NCBI GenBank assembly: GCA_963662155.1
Contig: OY759262.1
Coordinates: 12,861,282-12,925,281 of the forward strand
Length of the DNA stretch: 64,000 bases
Direction of reading: 5' to 3'
From: Lamellibrachia columna
Taxonomy: Eukaryota > Annelida > Polychaeta > Sabellida > Siboglinidae
Below are positions 33,601 to 47,900 of this stretch, in pieces; within the stretch, counting starts at the first letter, position 1; each line of letters opens with the position of its first letter. Both the position numbers and the translations under genes were made by a program. The notes beneath the pieces were generated by a model that ran no database searches, was not told where the DNA came from, and saw only the letters and a list, made by a program, of their open reading frames with translations.

Positions 33601-34790
33601 TATACGAAATCAGACATGTCAATCTCCTCGCTTGCGTGAACATTTACCATATCACATACGCAACAACTTACGTTTATGTGCAGATTTTTCACGTCTTTAT
33701 TTCATTTGGTAAATTCCTAATGTTTGTTCCTGGTGAACTACGAAAGATCAGACTGATGTGGTTCGGAGATGTCGTATGGGAGACCGGGGCTAGTTGTATA
33801 CAGGAGCAAGTGTTACATGGTCGTTTTACAAAATTATAGCAAACATATGGAGATACTATCGACAGTAGTTGGTTGGAAGTCCAACAGCAGATACACTGTC
33901 AAAAATCGGGAGTTAAGAAGACCAAATTGACGAGGTGTGGACAAAAATTACTTTTTAACCACCTAAAACGTTTTTGGGTATGTCCACGTAATATCATCTC
34001 ACGCAGCCACTTTTTATGTTTCGTGAATAAAACTTGAAACACGTATACTATATAATATAAGGTGTTATGCCAAGTAGAAGTTACCCTGGAATTCAGGATT
34101 TGTTATCGTCCAGGTTCGTTCAACTGCAAAATTTGTGTTTTGAATAAAACTTGAAACACGTCTACTATATAATATAAGGTGTTATGCCAAGTAGAAGTTA
34201 CCCTGGAATTCAGGATTTGTTATCGTCTAGGTTCGTTCAACTGCAAAATTTGTGTTTTGGAGCAAATCGATGGCTCAGCCAGCGAGCTATGTGCTGCCAA
34301 TGATTGAAAGAACACAATTTATTTAACCACGACGTGTGCACGCTTTATTTCACTTCTGAAGACTACCGTACTGGTTTATAACCAGTACTGTAAATTCCAG
34401 AAGCGTCAAACAAAATTGGCAACTTTTCACAACTAAAAATAAAAAGCTTAATATATGAAGCTGTGAACACCTACGTTGTTATGCACACTGTGCAAAAGAT
34501 GTACAAGGGTGTGTAATCCAATTAATGTAATAACAGTAACATGTACGAGTGACACTTGCTTTGTGATCCACACGTTCTTTACCATAACAACGTGCCCGAT
34601 ATGATGTAACAACTTGCCCCGCTTACGGGGCTAGTTGTTACAGTCGACGAAGCCTGGGAAACTTTACACATCGACCTAACTACAGTGCGGAATATCAATA
34701 GCATGGTACACTTTATTCACACGAATAATAAATTGGATGTATGCGTTGACAGAAATTATGCATCTAATATACTTTTCATAAAAAGTAACT
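33601..34790. repeat. Intergenic, with a 117-bp tandem duplication
   Basis: 34024-34140 and 34141-34257 are two almost identical 117-bp copies starting tgaataaaacttgaaacacg (two or three substitutions). The rest shows nothing recognisable. Confidence 0.8.
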
Positions 34791-35250
34791 TTAATTGAAA
34801 ATTTTAACAATTAGCCCTAGTCTCCCCATACGTATAGAGGAACACAATGCCATAAGGAAGGCTTTGAGGCAGTCGGTGGATGGAAGACACAGCAGGGGAC
34901 GGCAAACGTTAAGAATGAGAGACGTGACGAAGAGAGACGTGGAAGTGGTAGCGGTTGTGAATGGGGACGGAATGGAAGGACATTGTGGCTATGAAGGACC
35001 CGAACTGCCGCCCCCAATATGGAATGACCGGTCGAAAGAAGATGGTGATGATAATGTCTGACAAGAGATGTCTCAATTTCAATTGCATACAAATAATAAT
35101 TATAATAATTAATAATAATAATAAAAGTACTTATATAGCGGCAGATCAATCGAGATTGCTCTCAGGCGCATTACATACATAGTAGTATTTTACAGGTCAT
35201 AAATTGCTAAGAGAATAATTATACTAAGAGTAATCTACACAAATACTGAA
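34791..35250 (+). mobile_element. Possible LINE 3' remnant followed by (taa)n and a dispersed-repeat tail
   Basis: 34850-35050 can be read, with one frame change, as RGRQTLRMRDVTKRDVEVV then WKDIVAMKDPNCRP, which resembles the C-terminal end of LINE polymerases (W.DRV..D..). An (aat)n run follows at 35090-35125, then acttatatagcggcagatca, a kind of sequence common in animal dispersed repeats. Weak evidence. Confidence 0.35.
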
Positions 35251-35439
35251 CATAAAAAGAAATGCTAACACAATAAACATGTTAAAATATTATATAACAC
35301 TACTTTAAACATAATTAGTAATACAAGTAAAAGTAAGAAAATTATCATGAAGAATTTGCTAACAAAATTAAATATACTAAAAAATAAAAAAACTTCTTTA
35401 AATATATTCGTTTATACAAGTCAAACTTTAAATACAATT

Positions 35440-35555
35440 ATATGTATATGTGTATGTGCATGTGCATGTGCATGTGCATGTGCATGTGCATGTGCATGTG
35501 CATGTGCATGTGCATGTGCATGTGCATGTACATGTACATGTACATGTACATGTAC

Positions 35556-35586
<31 letters not shown>

Positions 35587-35600
35587 TATATATAAACAAT
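35440..35600. repeat. Compound hexanucleotide microsatellite
   Basis: (tgtgca)n passing into (tgtaca)n and then (catata)n, about 155 bases; purine-pyrimidine alternation throughout. Confidence 0.95.
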
Positions 35601-37780
35601 TCTTAAGAACTATACTTTAAATAAGTTCAGTAATACAAGTGAAATTAAAAGAATGATTGCATATAGTATTTGTCAATGACTTACTAGAAACAGGACAACG
35701 GTATCGAGTGCAAAAATGCTATGACGTAACAAGATATAGACAACAATGACGTCGCCCAGTCACTCCGCCAGCGGCCACCGCGTACTAAAAGTGGCGCGTG
35801 CGATTACTACGGAATTATTTTTTACACCATCGCGTAGGAAAAATGTCAGATGGACATTTGAATTATGTTTGAATCGAATGACAACCGACTGCGACGACAG
35901 AGAATATATGCCCCAACTTTGAATTTGCCAACATCGTCAGGCGTGTGAAATAAATATAACATGGTACATTTGCTATATGTAACCTCTCTACTTAGGCTAT
36001 ATGTAACCTATCTGCTTAGTTGTTACACAAGCTAACAAGCCAATTAAACTTATTCATAGTGGTATTATTAGCATGAAAGCATAGATCATCGATAATTCTC
36101 GGCCCAAAAGGTAAAAGGCAGTGATCAGAGGGACAACATTAACACTATTTACCACCTTTGACTTAACCATGACGTCACAAAAGCACGTCATACGTCACAT
36201 CCGTTCGCCATGAGCCCCTGGCGTAGCCCACGCTCGTCTAGTTATCTAGGTCCACCCGCAGAAAACACCAGATGGCGCGGTTTGAAAGATAACGCCTACA
36301 AAGACAGCAGGAACCAAGTCAGTCGAAAGTGTGTCTGAAGGTAACAATACAAACATGATCCCCGTTAAGATAAATTATACTATATTTCGCCAGACTCAGT
36401 CTGGTCGCTCACTGTTGCAGAAAGTTTGGTTACCTCCTGCGTTGCTCGCTAGAGGTCACTGCACTGCACTTATTTGCTGCTTGGTTGGTGATTGATTTTC
36501 GGGTGGCGCAACAGGTTATTCCCGGAACAATTCGTATCCCAAAACCAAAGCTAGGCCTAGGGAGCATAGCCCAATATGTCCCACCAAAAAAAAACGTCAC
36601 TGCTTCAGTTGATCCTTCTGTTGATCATAGTTTGTGTCCTTCCTTTATGATTATGTTTGTCGGTATCAATGTCGCGGCAAGTGTGAGGCATAACCCGCCA
36701 GCTTGATAAAAAGGTAAAGGTATCCAATCCTTGAGTCGAGACTGTTCGAAGCGCTTTAATTACACTTCACTCTCTGGCAGAACTGAACATTGTAACGCCA
36801 CCTCAACTTCTCTGCGAATAATTCAGCCACTTCGGAATTACTGCGCGGAGACTATTCGTTCACATATCATATATGTCTATAAAGCCGGGTACTCATTTAT
36901 ACATGCAGCTAGGTTGGGTGAACGAAATTTCCAAAGCTTTGCCAAAGTCCGATCTTCTAACCAATACACCACCGCGCCCCACTCGTCTGTTCGGTAACCA
37001 CTGATAAACTTATATTTAATTACCACCATAATTAAATGTGAAGGAGACTTGTAAACGTTTTCTCGTGCTTTAAATGTATTTGTTAGATTTCATCATCATC
37101 CGTCTTGGGCGGAATCAGAGCTACCAAGTGTCATGCATTTGGCGTGACACTCACGCATTTTACTTCCATCTCACGTTCTCATAAAACGATTTTGAAAAGG
37201 GGGTCCGGGCGTTCACAATCAGCCGGAGATTTATGGGATGATTTCTGAAATAAATTATTGTTAAAAGAAAATCTCTCAAAAAGGGGGTCGTTCGAACCCA
37301 TCCTCTGTGTCAGGACTGCATCAGTACACCTGGCAGATCGACCTGCTGAAACGTAGAACTTACTTTTGCTGAGTTAACCAATAAAGGCCGTCCCTGTAAT
37401 CTTGGAGGAGCTCGCATACGGAAACATAACTTTAATTGGCTTCGGATGGGTTCGAGTGTACACAATCAGATTTCAGGTGTGATTTCTTAACATTATCTCA
37501 AAAGGGGGTTCGTTCCAACCCCCGAACCCTCTTTGAGAACGGGCATAATAATAGTAATAATGACAATGACAATGAAATATTAGGTTGTCAATGTTATTAG
37601 TCATTATACTCATCATGACATTAATGAAACAAGAAAATAGTATTCTCTATGTCTATGACTATGTCTATGACTATGTCTATAAATAATTATTATGTAAAAT
37701 GTTATTTAGCAGCATTTTGCTTCATGTTTTGACTTTTTAGAAGTGCCATTAAATATTGATTATATTGCTAATGTCTACAT
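35601..37780. other. Intergenic DNA left of the CFAP97-domain gene
   Basis: No gene supported. Around 37310-37390 there is a partial relative of the inverted-repeat element at 22.2 kb. At 37195-37245 and 37445-37490 a motif with ttcacaatcag...gatttct is repeated. A 12-bp ctatgtctatga repeat lies at 37640-37682. Confidence 0.45.
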
Positions 37781-38453
37781 TTAAAGTGACAGCAACCACG
37801 CGTGAATGGCTAGCCCTAGGCTGTGATTGGCTACGTTAGCGGCCGCCATTTGTAATCAAACCGGTATCTAAGGAGCCGTCTTTGGCGGAACCAATGTACG
37901 GTGGCGTCAGTGCGCTAAAACGCTCCTTGCACAGAGCAATGCGCTGTAAATATTTTTGATATGGTCACGCCTGAGTGATTTACGTTGGGAAGTAATTCAA
38001 AGCCGTTTTTTTCCTACAACTTTCAACTCAACATCGACGATACTGTCGCCGACACTGTCGAAAGGTTTCACCACGGGCACGGGCGCGCGTAACTTCACAC
38101 GCCGGGTACGTGCCTATGCCTGAAGAACATTAATCGAGTCAAGCGTCATTAGTTTAGTACATAGTGTTATTGGCAGACGATATATAACTCAACGACATTT
38201 GGTTTCATAGTCTGCTGTAAAAAGTAGACGCTTAGACGGCATATCTTGACGAATTCAGCGAAAAGAAAATGACGGCATTACCATTGGCATTGTTATTATT
38301 GGCATTGATTGATGGTTTGAGCCCGGTCACAAGCCAGGCCACAGGGTTCAGTTTCACAGTTGACCGACACGGAACGGTGACTGATTCATTTTAAGAACTT
38401 TTATTCGCACGTAGGGCCAAGTGATCAGTAGCACTGTAAACTGATCTGCAAAG
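37781..38453 (+). promoter_or_regulatory. GC/CpG-richer region, candidate promoter and 5' UTR of the CFAP97-domain gene
   Basis: CpG is frequent here (agcggccgcc, gggcacgggcgcgcgt), in contrast to the AT-rich surroundings, and inverted CCAAT (gattgg) occurs near 37822. It ends at the start exon. The true start site cannot be placed from sequence. Confidence 0.45.
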
Positions 38454-38543
38454 ATGTCATCACGGATGCAAGGGTTTTCATCACCCAGCAAGCTTCTGCA
38501 GAAAAAATGGGAACAGCAAGAACACAAACGTCACATGAAAAAG
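38454..38543 (+). CDS. CFAP97D: CFAP97-domain gene, exon 1 (start)
   Basis: 90 coding bases from ATG in AAGATGTC to GTATAG; 30 residues including the family motif LLQKKWEQQ. Start chosen because it aligns with the family's N-terminus (MSSRM). Confidence 0.9.
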
Positions 38544-41500
38544 GTATAGAGTAGATCATACTTGTTACACTTATTATAAATCTTGGTCTTATCATCTTAG
38601 GCTTAGTCTTTGTATGTAGAAACACATTAAAAAAAATTGTGTTAGAGCAAATAATGTGAACAGTCTAGCTGCACTGTATGTTTCTTTTTAAAACATTTTA
38701 AAGTATTGATTATATAACAACAGCAAAAAGTAATTAAGTTGGGATGACCAGGTAGTTGGCAGATAAGCATAATGGGTTCGTTGTAGTAATGCCATAATGG
38801 GTGTAATAATGTACTTACATAAGGGCACCTTTTCATCAGCAGTTGGGTGGGTCATTCCATGTGAAATCAACCAATGTTAAAAAAGTTAACGTCTCAGAAC
38901 TTACTTAAATTTTAACTATTGACTAAGTGGTTGTTATTGAGCATTTCTCCAAAAGAACTAAGCATTTACATGCAAATTATTTCCGTTATGCCATATGATA
39001 TGAACAAGGGTTAAGTGCCCAAAATCGTTCCCATAATTTTTACCTGTTTTCAGGTGCCTCAAACTTGAGAAGTTTACAAGCCACATTTATCTGAAATTTG
39101 CAGAATATGTACATATATTTATTGCATACCTGTCAATTCTTTCGGTTTTGCATTAAATGTCATAGCGAAGGTCTGAAATCTCACATATATTTTCATAATC
39201 TTTAGCAATGAAAATTGTGAAACATAATGTTCCTTTTTTTACGAAAATTATATACAGAATCTATTTCTTGGAGGAGGAAGCCTCAGTTAATTTTTCCAGT
39301 ATTATCTGCCTTTTACCAAATAATGTGTGAAATACGGTCAGTAATTGGCCAACAGCTGAGCATCAACAAATGAGACTTCATGTTGGAAAGCAGTGTAATC
39401 ATGTGTTGAAGATGAGCTTTAAATTACTTTTGGAATAAAAAGTGTCTTCCCAGGTTTCTAAATGCTCATAGGTGCATGAAAATGGGGGAAAACTTTGTGT
39501 TTTTAGCAACCTGTATTTCATTGTGTTACTGTGCAATGCCCAAATTACTGCCCTCCATTGTCAGGGAAACTGGCAATAATCTTTTAGTTTTGTAGGTATC
39601 TAATCTACTTTTTTAATTTTGGAATAATTCATCCTTTAACTTTTTATATATTTTCCGACTCATCGCCCAAAATGAGAATGTGGGACAAGTCCTATGACCA
39701 CCATTTTTGCACATTCTCATTTTTGGTGCTTTATTAGGTAAACAACATATGAAAATTTCTGGTGGTGCTCTGCCACATTTATTTTGGATTTTTTTGGCCA
39801 ATTTGGGAGAAAACATCATTAGCAGAACAGTAATTTGTAAGCGTCAATATAAACTAAATGAGACAACACCATCCTGAAATGTTAATATGTTGTTTACCTA
39901 ACATAGGACTATGCACAGTGCAAAAATTATGCAAAAACCCTGTGAAGTATGAATACATAAAAATATAATAAAACCAGATTTTAAACTTCCAAATAAAGTA
40001 GAAATTAATTCATTTCCTGCTAATAACTTGGTCACAGGTTCACTTGTCTGTCGTTATGGATGCACACTGAATGTTATGGATGCACACTTTTTCTGTCATG
40101 GACGTACATCACTGAATGTTATGGATGCACACTTTTCCTGTCATGGACGTACATCTCTGAATGTTATGGATGCACACTTTTCCTGTCATGGACGTACATC
40201 ACTGAATGTTATGGATGCACACTTTTCCTGTCATGGACGTACATCACTGAATGTTATGGATGCACACTTTTCCTGTCATGGACGTACATCACTGAATGTT
40301 ATGGATGCACACTTTTCCTGTCATGGACGTACATCACTGAATGTTATGGATGCACACTTTTCCTGTCATGGACGTACATCACTGAATGTTATGGATGCAC
40401 ACTTTTCCTGCCATGGACGTACATCACTGAATGTTATGGATGCACACTTTTCCTGTCATGGACGTACATCTCTGAATGTTATGGATGCACACTTTTCCTG
40501 TCATGGACGTACATCACTGAATGTTATGGATGCACACTTTTCCTGTCATGGACGTACATCACTGAATGTTATGGATGCACACTTTTCCTGTCATGGACGT
40601 ACATCACTGAATGTTATGGATGCACACTTTTCCTGTCATGGACGTACATCACTGAATGTTATGGATGCACACTTTTCCTGTCATGGACGTACATCACTGA
40701 ATGTTATGGATGCACACTTCCTGTCATGGACGTACATCTCTGAATGTTATGGATGCACACTTTTCCTGCCATGGACGTACATCACTGAATGTTATGGATG
40801 CACACTTTTCCTGTCATGGACGTACATCACTGAATGTTATGGATGCACACTTTTCCTGTCATGGACGTACATCACTGAATGTTATGGATGCACACTTTTC
40901 CTGTCATGGACGTACATCACTGAATGTTATGGATGCACACTTTTCCTGTCATGGACGTACATCACTGAATGTTATGGATGCACACTTTTCCTGCCATGGA
41001 CGTACATCACTGAATGTTATGGATGCACACTTTTCCTGTCATGGACGTACATCTCTGAATGTTATGGATGCACACTTTTCCTGTCATGGACGTACATCAC
41101 TGAATGTTATGGATGCACACTTTTCCTGTCATGGACGTACATCACTGAATGTTATGGATGCACACTTTTCCTGTCATGGACGTACATCACTGAATGTTAT
41201 GGATGCACACTTTTCCTGTCATGGACGTACATCACTGAATGTTATGGATGCACACTTTTCCTGTCATGGACGTACATCACTGAATGTTATGGATGCACAC
41301 TTCCTGTCATGGACGTACATCTCTGAATGTTATGGATGCACACTTTTCCTGCCATGGACGTACATCACTGAATGTTATGGATGCACACTTTTCCTGTCAT
41401 GGACGTACATCTCTGAATGTTATGGATGCACACTTTTCCTGTCATGGACGTACATCACTGAATGTTATGGATGCACACTTTTCCTGTCATGGACGTACAT

Positions 41501-44500
41501 CACTGAATGTTATGGATGCACACTTTTCCTGTCATGGACGTACATCACTGAATGTTATGGATGCACACTTTTCCTGTCATGGACGTACATCACTGAATGT
41601 TATGGATGCACACTTCCTGTCATGGACGTACATCTCTGAATGTTATGGATGCACACTTTTCCTGCCATGGACGTACATCACTGAATGTTATGGATGCACA
41701 CTTTTCCTGTCATGGACGTACATCACTGAATGTTATGGATGCACACTTTTCCTGTCATGGACGTACATCACTGAATGTTATGGACGCACACTTTTCCTGC
41801 CATGGACGTACATCACTGAATGTTATGGATGCACACTTTTCCTGCCATGGACGTACATCACTGAATGTTATGGATGCACACTTTTCCTGTCATGGACGTA
41901 CATCACTGAATGTTATGGACGCACACTTTTCCTGTCATGGACGTACATCACTTAATGTTATGGATATGCACATCACATTTCACTATTTAAAGTGCACAAA
42001 TGACATAATATCAACTTCAAATATTACCGATTGATATAAAACTTCAAAATGTATATGAAGAATCAGAATATTCAGAATATTATTATTTAATGTTTTTTGA
42101 ACAAAATCATAATCGTCAGCAGTTCAACTCCATAATATCAATCAGTAATTATTGTCAGAGTGTTCTTAATATGCTACTTTGTTTAACGAACAAAATACAC
42201 CATGAAACTCAGCTGTTCCACCAATAATGTTCAGTCTTTTCTCATTTTTTTCAAATATAAATAACTGTTTGGCTGAGATGTAAAATAGAGAACAGTGAAC
42301 AACTGCAATAATCAATAAAACATGGATGCATAACATGTTTCACAGTAAACCATTAATTCAATAAATAAGGGCATGCAACTAAATATTTAATAATAAAAAT
42401 AGTTTCTTATCAAAACTCTATCAAACTGACTTTGATGTTATCAGAGAACAAAATGATGTTCATGTACTGGAGTATTTAAGTTCTGCCCCTCTTTGTTTTT
42501 TTGTTTTTTTAATTTTGCTCTGTTTATTAGTACTTTTTGAAAATAGTTAGAATAAACTATTTAACTAAATAATTTTAGTATGTCAGATCTAAAAGCACTT
42601 TTTCAGTTCTTCCAATTTTTGCATGCTATCTTTCTTTAATTTGACTAAGGTGACAAGAAGATAAACTGCTTTAGGAGTTGGGACATACTCTATTTCAGAT
42701 ATACCGGGTATTCTTAGTTAATCAAATTCCTTTGTTAGGATGTTGTAGTTGTATTTCACATCAATGTACTTCTTTATATGTCAATACTTATGTCCCAGTC
42801 GAAATCTGTAAAAAAAATATTTCCCTTTAGTACAAATGTTTATCTTCAAAATGGTACCTATTTATATAGATAAACCAAATTAAAAAACATAATTGTAAGG
42901 CTGACGATTTGGCAGAATTGCCCAATTATGTTGTTGATTTTATTTATTAAGCATATTTTATTAATAAAAATTTTCATAGACGGTACACATTTTAATTATT
43001 GTTTTCCCAATTTACTTTTTTGCCTCATGTACACATGGCACATGCATATACAGTATCATATGGACAGTGCATGCACACCTTGGTATGGCACATGTGTACT
43101 GTGTTACATGTCCACACATGTCCATGCATGGTGGTCAACCTGTGCAAATATGCAGAATTGTTGAATGACTTCACACATGTACAGTTGAGCGCCATTCATT
43201 CACTCCTTTCAGGTTTTCTGAGCTAATGTGTGTTTGTAATCCATGAATCAGCGTGAATCATCCAAGTGCATCAGTGTTTATAACGCTGACAAAATGGCAA
43301 TTGTCATTTATTCACTGAAAAGTAGAAGTCTACATAAAATATTATGACCAGTACTCTGTTCACATCATAGGGTATTATAGACACAATTTGCACACATGTA
43401 AATGCTTAGTTTTTTTGCAGAATTGCTGAAGTATAGCCATTAATCATTCATTAAAATCTAAGTAAATTCTGAGACATCAACTTTTAAAATAAATTTCCTG
43501 AAAATTGGTTGATTTGACATGGAAAGACACAACAGTCAAACTGACTCGTTAGAAAATGGCTAATTTTTAATGTGTAACTAAAACATTTGTCTAAAATCAT
43601 TCACTCACTCCCTGAATTAGTTCTCACCAACATGAAATGTAAATAAAATGTAAACATGCCATGTATTGTCAGGAATAAAGATGTTGAAACATGTTACCAT
43701 GATAAAATGATTTTGATGGCACATAGGACTAGCCCATGGTGGATGGACACATGTATGTCCAGTTAACTCATAGACTTTGGCTGTGTGGCCTTGCATTTTC
43801 AGTTATCCTAAAATAATTCAGTTTTCTGTTGAACTCTGGCAGAATGCCTACATATATTTATTTGAGCATGCAATATTCACATATGTCAACATATCTAGAC
43901 TGGACGTAGAACCAAACATGCTAATCATTTTATGTCAAAATTAATGCTTACAGGTTCTCTTTTGTGTGTCAGTGGCAATTTATCTTGGCATGGTTGAATG
44001 AATCTATTCATTAAACAGATGAGAAAATAATTATATGGTAGACCATTATTATGAGAATCGTATTTTACAAAACAACATATATTTGGGACACCAGAAATAC
44101 AATAGTGAACAATAATACAGCAACACATTTATGCGTTGTGTTAATAAACTAGGCTGTTTATCTTGCCTATTATGACTGTTGATAGCACATTAAGAGGGTC
44201 TATGGAGTAACCATGACTACTGAATTATTTTTCTATTTATGGATTATAAATCCTCTCATTCTTGACATATACTGCTGGCCTCATACAGCAATTGATAGGT
44301 TATTACATTGGCATTGTTCGTATTTGGCACATTCATTGATGTATTGACCTAATCAATTATATATATATTTTTTATTTTCGGGACCAAGAATATGGTTGGT
44401 CCTGCAGCTTTTATTCATCTAGCTAGATATGTTGTCCATTGAAATAGTCACAAACAATATGACCATTTATTTATATGTGCAAACAAATATGAATCACATG

Positions 44501-44885
44501 CTATGAATATTAGCATTCTTTTCTGCCCTCTTTAAATTTATTTATTAATTGTACTACTGAGCTGTGTTTGAATCTAAATTCTAATCTGTAAAGCAAAGTG
44601 ACTGTTTGTAAGTCTGTCTTACATTTTGGAGACATGTGCAATGCCTAGACATTTCTAATTTATATTTCATATCACCCACTGTATTACCTAATTGGTAGTG
44701 TCTCTTTTGGTTGTACGTACTACATTATGTACATACGTACTACATTAACTACTACTACGTACTACATTAACTGGCATGTTTCCAACAGATGGGGCGACGC
44801 ATTTTTGAACGTTTGACTCATCATTGAACCTTCGATAGTGTTAAGTTATTCAGTGAAGTTCTATGTATAATTAGCACAGCATCAG

Positions 44886-44953
<68 letters not shown>

Positions 44954-47900
44954 TTAATTAATTGTAATGCATGTGTAGTGTAAACTAATTATAATTTTGG
45001 AAATGTTTGCAAGGAGTCATAAACTCTTACGCTGGCTGCCGTCACTCCCCATGCAATGCCGGCTAACTCAGCTAGTTATTTATAAGCTTTACAATGCCTA
45101 TTTCATTTGCAATATAATTTTACATGTGTCCTTTTAGATGTTAATTGCATAATTTTGAAGTGGCACCATTACAACATTTCTTTAAAAATAAGCATCTGTA
45201 ATTTAAAAGACAATTACACTTGCCAGGTGAACGCAGTGAAACCCCAGCTAGACAACGCCCCACCCCGACAGTACCCCCACCTGGTGGTACGTTTGAAGAA
45301 AATTCAGGTAAGAGATTTCATGTCTTCTATATGTTTCGCAGTGAAGTTGAGTTGATGTTGGAATGAACAGGTCTCCCAGGGGTGAATTGTTAAGGGCTTT
45401 GAGCAGTCCTAAGTTTTGGATACAGCTTTACCCAGATGCCAGATGGCGCCAGTATATGTCCATGGCATACAATATGTAGACCCCATGTAATACTAATGGG
45501 TATATAGCGTTGTGCTAGGCCCCATATCTAGACAGGAAGAGACGCTGGACTGCTGTAGTAAATCATGTACCTAATTAAATGTGTATATCGATCAGCATCA
45601 TTTCACTGAGTTATCACTCAACACAACGAGTGCAATTTAAGAACTTATGCATGTGAGTCCATGTGTGGAATAATCGATAGCTTATCTAAAAGATCTATGC
45701 CTTTCCAACTTCCGTCCTATGCATTAAGCAAATCAGAATGTTGAACAATGAAAGTTGGAGTAATCGTACTTGGTAATTGTAATCATGTGTAATCAATTTT
45801 TTAGTACCCGTAATCGTACTCAAATACTTTGGTGAATAATGCCAAGGAATTGTACTCGATTACATTGCTGAAGTAATCATAATCAAGATTACAATTACAA
45901 TTTTCTTGTGCATATTTATATTACCCAGGTCCCATGTACAATACAATTAGGCTTTTCCCTGAATTTTTTATCTAATCTAATGCATGTACAGTGACTGTAT
46001 TTTAAAGCGAAACAAAAGTGATTGTTTTCAGCCTATGCACCTATAAGAGTTACTAAAACAACCATGTAACTACAATTAAGAATATCACACCAGTTGTTTA
46101 CTAGGAAAATCTTGTTGAACACACTACATCTTAATTTCATGGGCTGTGCCATACTGTTAGATAACGCTAAGTCACTAGTCTTCTTTCTGGCAAAATAACA
46201 CGTTTGTTTCAGACTGCATTGGTACTGTGTATGCCGGCCTCGCTTAATACGTCACTTTTAAATAATAGTCTAGGTTACCCTGATTTCATAGAACTGCACA
46301 TGTGCTTGTTGGTCATGCTGGTTAACATGTCAGCCCTCAGCTATTCAGAGAAATGACCAAAATCTCCCACTTTTAAAGCACGTTCTGAGTAAACCACTGA
46401 CCTGATATTCTGATAGTCTGGTTAGTTTTGACTCTCTTTTAGGTGCATAGCCCCAAAACCATGATTTTTGTTTCGCTTTAATAAACTGAGTTTGATTTTG
46501 TCTTGAATAACACTGGTGACAATAATAACATGAGGGTTTTTATTTATTGAATTATTTTAATCATGATTGTAATCACAATTACATGCAAGAGGTTGTAATC
46601 ATAATTGATTACACTAATTGTCTAAGTAATCGTAATTTTAATTGTACTCATATTTTTTACAATATTTAAACATAATCTTAATCGATTACATTTCTGGTGT
46701 AATCTCTTTTGTGCAACTAAGTTTTTACAAAATGGCAACTGCACTTCCTGGTGATGAGGCAGGCACCAAACTATGTCCTCACTGTACCAATGTTAAGTTT
46801 TATGTACAGCTAATTAAAGTTGGATAAATAAAAATCATGTGAGATTGGTCATTTGATGCTCGATGTGTTAATTATATTTTTGTTTGAAATGTCTCACTGT
46901 TTATATTTATGTCTTACTGATATTATGAAATTGTTAATAATATAAAATAATGACATGATTATTAATTTTGGTATTCCTGTCTTAAAACTATATCACCAAT
47001 AGCTTCCCCCCACCCCCACAACTTGCACAAATAAAAAAAAGTATCTGAATTTATAGCATGTAGTTTGCAATGTCGCTTCACTGACTGTCTGTGTATGTTA
47101 CAGCAAGAAGAACAACGTCAGGCTGAGATAGAGCATGAAAACAAGATTCTGCTGCAGAAGATGTCGTCTATCATGACACACAGGGGCTCACTTGACAACT
47201 GGAATGACTACGAGCCTAGAAGGTGATTCTTAGCCATTCATAAGCAGCGATGAGGTTTTTCCAGAGCCAAAAATAACGTTTTTGTGATTTGTATGAATCC
47301 GGTTTAAAAATCTGGGGGTATTGCGTGATCGTATTTTTCGTTTGCGGTTCATATTTTTGCTGGAGAACTCTACCCACGTGTTACTACCCACGTGTTACTT
47401 CCCATTGACGTCAAACATTTCTCCAACTATTTTCGATATGATCACTGTGATTGGATGAATATGCAGTGTGTTGGCTCTCTCCACCAATGGGTTCATTTGA
47501 AGGAAACAAGACTTGCATCTGCGCATCTTGCCAATGGCCACCAAATGAACAGGAAAGGTATAAATCACTTCAGTTGAAAATCTGGTTCATATATGTCCCA
47601 TTGAAAGTCATCTTACAACCACACAAATGGCTAATAAAATGTAATCATTTTATCAGTTTCATGAATATTTTCTTGCCCCATCTATTAATTAGTCAGAAAT
47701 CGATTTTAAAAATAGGTTATTTTTCACTACCCATGTATCCAATTGGGGGGGGGGGGGCGAAAATTCTAATTAGGGCCTACGTCAACCCTTCCTCGGGTTT
47801 TTCTCTCAATTTGTGATGACACGTCAAATTCAGAGTCAAATTTATATCTGAAGTTGTTTTCATATGTGTCTCACCCATTAATTCATTAAGAGGGTAACGC

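Noticed and set aside
38270..38395. Short open frame with a hydrophobic start just upstream of the CFAP97-domain start codon
   Set aside because: Too short and without a recognised continuation; might be an upstream frame in the 5' UTR but I cannot support it.
40028..42034. Open frames of up to 432 codons in the 45-bp array
   Set aside because: Pure repeat, interrupted only by 2-base indels, inside an intron of the CFAP97-domain gene.
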